Below, piece after piece: positions 14,391 through 17,367 of a stretch of DNA of 17,367 nt. The notes under the pieces were generated by a model that saw only the letters and a program-made list of their open reading frames with translations, did not search any database and was not told the DNA's origin. The DNA lies in assembly GCA_900769545.1 (NCBI GenBank), contig CAAGGZ010000036.1, positions 1-17,367 on the forward strand, in the 5' to 3' direction. The stretch is from Clostridia bacterium (lineage in GTDB: Bacteria; Bacillota; Clostridia; Christensenellales; Borkfalkiaceae). A program made the position numbers and the translations under genes. Numbering within the stretch: position 1 is the stretch's first letter; each line of letters begins with the position of its first letter.

Positions 14391-15605
14391 TCAATCTCCG
14401 CAAACCGTTTGGAATACCGTCTGCGCATATACACGAGCCATAAAGTCATTTACGTGATTAACGTTGTTGCCCGTCATATCGTAATAACGCTTCACTTCCA
14501 AAATCTGCTTGTGCATTTCCGTTACGTTGGCTACGCATACTTTGCTCTCGCCTGCCGCTTTCAGCTCCTCTAAATAAGAAAGATACTGCGCGTCGAACAT
14601 ATATTGCAGCTTATAAAACCCATCTACCGCTTCATTGGGGAGCATCGTCGTCACCAAACAAATTTCGGTATCAGGCAGAGCCGCGCGAATCCTCGAAACC
14701 ATCGTACGAATATTTTGAATGTGTTGCGCAGGGTTCAAAGCCCCATCGTTCATACCAAACGCAATAAACACCGCGTCGGGAGCGTGCGCAATCACCGCTT
14801 CGTCCAAACTGTTCAAGCCGTCCTGAGACGTCCAACCGCCCACTGCCGTATTGATATATTCAGCATTCGAGCAACCGTACTTTTTCGTCATACTGTCAAA
14901 CACCATTTTTGCCCAAATATCCGCATACGGACCGTAATTTACAAAACCGCTGGAATTTCCCCCTACCGTAATCGAATCCCCATAGAACAGAATTTTCGGC
15001 GAGGCATTGCTTTGCAATTTTTCAATCGTCCCTGCAAACGCTTCCTTTTGTGATTGCGGAGCAGTCAAATGCTTCGCTCCCGTATGACGATAGGTTACCG
15101 CAACCTGCTTCGAGGAGAAATAACTCCCTTCGCTGAATGCGATATAGGCTCTGTTTGGAAGCGTACATTTAAATGCCTCCCCCGAAATCAAAGAAGAGGG
15201 ATAATACACATTGACGGGAATATAAGGAATGTCCGTGTCCTCACCCAAAATAATACTGTTTGTACCGGGGTCGTACTCGTAATCCACACCGCGAACGTAT
15301 TCCTTTGTTAAATCGTAGGAGCGCACGGATATAATTTCCGTCGCAGGATAAAGCAGAGGAGCAAAATCCGAATCCCCTACAAACATTAACGTTTCGTTGT
15401 AGACCAAATCCCCTTGCCAAAGCGGTTTCATATAAACGTCTAAATTATATTCGTCAAATTTCTGCAATTCGTCCTGCTCCGTAATAACCGATTCTAAACC
15501 GTCACTCTCTCCCATACTTTCCGAGGAAGTCGTCGGCAATAGACCGCAACTTGCCACTGCTGTCAACGTGCTTGCCAATAAAAACATCGCTACGATTTTT
15601 CTCAT
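14391..15605 (-). CDS. Two-domain SGNH-family lipoprotein esterase
   Basis: A 404-residue protein. MRKIVAMFLLASTLTAVAS then C20 is a clear lipoprotein signal (V-A-S-C). A Ser/Glu-rich linker is followed by a beta-rich domain (about 50-190) and a C-terminal SGNH domain: FYG-D210-S211-ITVGG, TAVGGWTS, FGMN286-DG, and TGNNVNH384-VNDF. The Asp of the usual DxxH pair is Asn381, a variation, so D387 or another acid may support the His. The arrangement of an N-terminal beta domain plus SGNH resembles carbohydrate esterases that remove acetyl groups from polysaccharides, but the substrate is not evident. The ATG at 15605 has AGGAGA 7-8 bp upstream and a promoter just before it. It is the first gene of a two-gene SGNH lipoprotein operon. 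Confidence 0.87.
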   Translation of the reverse strand: MRKIVAMFLLASTLTAVASCGLLPTTSSESMGESDGLESVITEQDELQKFDEYNLDVYMKPLWQGDLVYNETLMFVGDSDFAPLLYPATEIISVRSYDLTKEYVRGVDYEYDPGTNSIILGEDTDIPYIPVNVYYPSSLISGEAFKCTLPNRAYIAFSEGSYFSSKQVAVTYRHTGAKHLTAPQSQKEAFAGTIEKLQSNASPKILFYGDSITVGGNSSGFVNYGPYADIWAKMVFDSMTKKYGCSNAEYINTAVGGWTSQDGLNSLDEAVIAHAPDAVFIAFGMNDGALNPAQHIQNIRTMVSRIRAALPDTEICLVTTMLPNEAVDGFYKLQYMFDAQYLSYLEELKAAGESKVCVANVTEMHKQILEVKRYYDMTGNNVNHVNDFMARVYAQTVFQTVCGD

Positions 15606-15626
15606 AATTATATCTCCTATGAAAAA

Positions 15627-15655
15627 AATATAACATATCTCTTTTCAAAAATCAA
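15627..15655 (-). promoter_or_regulatory. Predicted promoter of the SGNH lipoprotein pair
   Basis: On the minus strand TTGATT (15650-15655), a 17-bp spacer and TATATT (15627-15632). The leader would be only about 15 nt and contains the AGGAGA ribosome site. Confidence 0.62.
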
Positions 15656-15696
15656 GACTCTTTTTTCTTTGCGATAAAATTTGAATATAAATATGT

Positions 15697-15727
15697 AAAA
15701 ACTGACAGCGGATTTCTCCGCCGTCAG
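15697..15727 (-). terminator. Rho-independent terminator of the surface-protein gene
   Basis: Read leftward, CTGACGGCGGA, a GAAA tetraloop and TCCGCTGTCAG form an 11-bp stem with one G-T wobble, followed by TTTTT. It lies 26 bp after the stop at 15753. Confidence 0.88.
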
Positions 15728-15752
15728 CCTTATTGTTCGTGTTTAGAAAGAA

Positions 15753-17367
15753 TTATTCGTTGTCTTCTTCCTTCTTCTTTTTAAGCATAACGCCTGCGAA
15801 TGCGCCAAGTGCCATCATACCGCCTGCGATACCGCTGATGCTGCCGAAACAGCTCACTGTTGCGCTGCTGTCTGCAGGTTCGCTCGTAGGAGCGTCGCTG
15901 GATTCAGGTGCTTCACTGGATTCAGGTGCGTCGCTGGATTCAGGTGCGTCGCTGGACTGTACTTCTTCTTCTGCGCCGCATACCGAGCATACGCCGTCTA
16001 CATAGTCGTGATCTGCCAATACGTCGTCTTTTGCTGCGCCGCATACTACGCACGCTGCAGGAGCTTCACACGTTGCTTCCGTGTAGTTGGAGCATTCATG
16101 CGTGCCTACTGCTTCAAACGTACCGCCAGTTACCTGTCTTGCTTCGTTATACGTTGCCATTGCGCCTTTTACCTTGATGATCTGACCTACTTCTACGTTG
16201 CCAGACAATCTGTAAAGGTAAAGTCTTACGCCGTTTTCATCTGCAATGTATACAGAAATGTTACCGTACTGTTCGCTGTATGCCGTTGCGATTTCTACTA
16301 CCGTACCCGTTACGATTACGTTTACGCCGTCTGCTGCTTCAAGAGCTTCTGCAATCGTCGTTTCCACGTAGTCATAGCTCGTGTCGTGACCAGTGATAAC
16401 TGCCGTTGCGCCTGCTGCTACCTGTCTGCTGTTGTTGTACGTTCCCATCTTACCGCTTACCGTGATAATATCGCCGAGCGCTACGTTCGCTGCCAATCTG
16501 TATACGTACAAGCTGTTGCCTTCTGCGTCTACAATCGTTACCGTAATGTTTCCGTACTGTTCGCTGTATGCCGTGTTGATAACAGCTACCGTACCGGAAA
16601 TTTCTACCGCCGTGCCGTCTTCTGCTTCCAATGCTTCAGGAATCGTCGTGATTACGTCAGGCGCCTTTGCAATTACAAGGTTGATTTCGTCTTCCGTCAA
16701 CGTCATATATGCCGTCGTTGCGATTACGAACTTAATCGTTTCGCCTTCTGCCAATTCAAACGTATAAGGCAAGTTTTCAATCCATTCTGCGCTGTTTTCC
16801 GTAATAAGCGTTACGTCTGCGTTTTCTTCGCCGTCTGCTACGCTAAGTACATACTTACCTGCTTCTGCTGCCGTGAAGCTTGCTTCCGTGCCTGCGCAAT
16901 AGTAGTTTTCTACCGTTACGTTTACTGCATTTTCGCCAATTACCAATTCTACTACAGGAGGTACTACTGCTTCAATCGTCAATACTACCGTGCATGCTGC
17001 TTCTGCATTTGCGGGCGTGATTTCTACCGTGTTGCCACCGAACATAGGGTTGCTAAGCGTTACCGTTGCGCCGCTTTCAATGGGTGCGCCGCCTACCGTT
17101 ACCGTTGCGTCGCCGCTCCACGTGAAGATGTAGTCGCCCATTGCATATACGTAAGACGTTGCGTACTTACCTGCAGGGATTTCAATCGTGTTTTCGCCTT
17201 CTTCAAGCGTTACGTCTACATAGTCAATGTACGTTTCTTTTACCGTGAACGTGTAGTTCTGCAATGCGAATTCATAAGGTACTTCTTCTGCAAAGCTATA
17301 TACATAGTCTGCCGTATCTTCGGGAAGATAGGTGCTAAGCGCATACGCCACCGCGTCTACCGTGCAA
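15753..17367 (-). CDS. Surface protein, 5'-truncated by window edge, with duplicated OB-like domain and C-terminal anchor
   Basis: About 538 codons are visible; the frame is open to the right edge, so the true start is outside. From the N-terminal side there are two beta-sandwich-like segments (each opening with a GEN-x-[IV] motif), two tandem ~96-residue OB-fold-like domains (16363-16650 and 16103-16362) sharing AYSEQYGNI, and a Cys-containing stretch (about 15965-16100) with two CxxCG motifs (CVVCGA, CSVCGA) and HDYVDGVC. A Ser/Asp/Ala/Pro/Glu linker follows, then TVSCFGSISG, a glycine/alanine-rich transmembrane helix and KKKKEEDNE. The end resembles a Gram-positive cell-surface anchor but has no LPXTG. 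It is probably extracellular; binding or nuclease-associated roles are possible because OB-like domains of this kind occur in secreted nucleases, but no catalytic domain is visible in this part. The strongly biased, repetitive codon use suggests high expression. Confidence 0.82.
   Translation of the reverse strand, partial: CTVDAVAYALSTYLPEDTADYVYSFAEEVPYEFALQNYTFTVKETYIDYVDVTLEEGENTIEIPAGKYATSYVYAMGDYIFTWSGDATVTVGGAPIESGATVTLSNPMFGGNTVEITPANAEAACTVVLTIEAVVPPVVELVIGENAVNVTVENYYCAGTEASFTAAEAGKYVLSVADGEENADVTLITENSAEWIENLPYTFELAEGETIKFVIATTAYMTLTEDEINLVIAKAPDVITTIPEALEAEDGTAVEISGTVAVINTAYSEQYGNITVTIVDAEGNSLYVYRLAANVALGDIITVSGKMGTYNNSRQVAAGATAVITGHDTSYDYVETTIAEALEAADGVNVIVTGTVVEIATAYSEQYGNISVYIADENGVRLYLYRLSGNVEVGQIIKVKGAMATYNEARQVTGGTFEAVGTHECSNYTEATCEAPAACVVCGAAKDDVLADHDYVDGVCSVCGAEEEVQSSDAPESSDAPESSEAPESSDAPTSEPADSSATVSCFGSISGIAGGMMALGAFAGVMLKKKKEEDNE
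15883..15954 (-). repeat. 18-bp tandem repeat encoding Ser-Ser-Asp-Ala-Pro-Glu linker
   Basis: Units at 15901, 15919 and 15937 (GATTCAGGTGCGTCGCTG or a close variant; the last two are identical) plus a degenerate copy at 15883. Each encodes six residues of the extracellular stalk before the membrane anchor. The copy number may vary between strains. Confidence 0.85.
16103..16650 (-). repeat. Tandem 288-bp (96-codon) domain duplication
   Basis: Two copies of an OB-fold-like domain. A 22-bp identical block occurs at 16264-16285 and 16552-16573, exactly 288 bp apart, and the proteins align from TTI-x-EALEA-x-DG through AYSEQYGNI to RQV-x-GG/AT. The identity at DNA level points to a fairly recent internal duplication or to ongoing gene conversion. 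Confidence 0.85.

Noticed and set aside
15883..15954. CRISPR-like short repeats
   Set aside because: The units are directly adjacent with no spacers and in frame within a coding region.

Overview
The window looks like chromosomal DNA of a Gram-positive, fermentative, probably gut-dwelling Clostridia-type anaerobe. The evidence is strong AAGGAG-type ribosome binding sites, sigma-A-like TTGACA/TATAAT promoters with 17-bp spacers, an L-rhamnose operon linked to acetate kinase, Gram-positive-style lipoproteins, and a surface protein ending in one transmembrane helix plus a poly-lysine tail. No genus can be assigned from the sequence alone. I saw no rRNA, tRNA, CRISPR array, insertion sequence or phage genes.

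Region 1 (1-5068) is L-rhamnose catabolism. A leftward operon reads rhaB (rhamnulokinase), a cytoplasmic SGNH/GDSL hydrolase, rhaA (rhamnose isomerase), a second divergent SGNH hydrolase, and acetate kinase (cut by the left edge). A DeoR-family repressor gene is transcribed divergently. The shared intergenic region holds two well-formed promoters, and both leaders carry a 10-bp-phased repeat that is a good operator candidate. The two esterase-like proteins plus acetate kinase suggest de-acetylation of an O-acylated rhamnose substrate. The aldolase rhaD is not in the window.

Region 2 (5069-5940) is a single PHP-domain metal-dependent phosphoesterase with its own promoter. A bidirectional terminator follows it, shared with the convergent operon of region 3.

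Region 3 (5945-12250) is the most interesting part. It is a compact four-gene leftward operon encoding a membrane-anchored protein-kinase homologue that has lost its catalytic residues, a polytopic membrane protein, a zinc-ribbon/helical-repeat/TIR/two-TM protein, and an SPFH-domain protein with two C-terminal zinc ribbons. The spacing (21 bp, 1-bp overlap, 14 bp) and the single promoter in front suggest one membrane-associated sensing or effector complex. It could be a stress or immunity system related in part to the YdjGHI/PspA envelope-stress modules of Bacillus. This is inference from domain content.

Region 4 (12251-13668) is a divergently transcribed PlsC-like acyltransferase with a C-terminal zinc ribbon, driven by a perfect consensus promoter and ending in a bidirectional terminator.

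Region 5 (13672-15655) is a leftward pair of exported lipoprotein SGNH hydrolases, making four SGNH proteins in 17 kb. Region 6 (15697-17367) is the 3' part of a large surface protein with a tandemly duplicated OB-fold-like domain, CxxCG motifs, an 18-bp tandem repeat encoding a Ser/Asp/Pro linker, and a C-terminal membrane anchor without an LPXTG motif.
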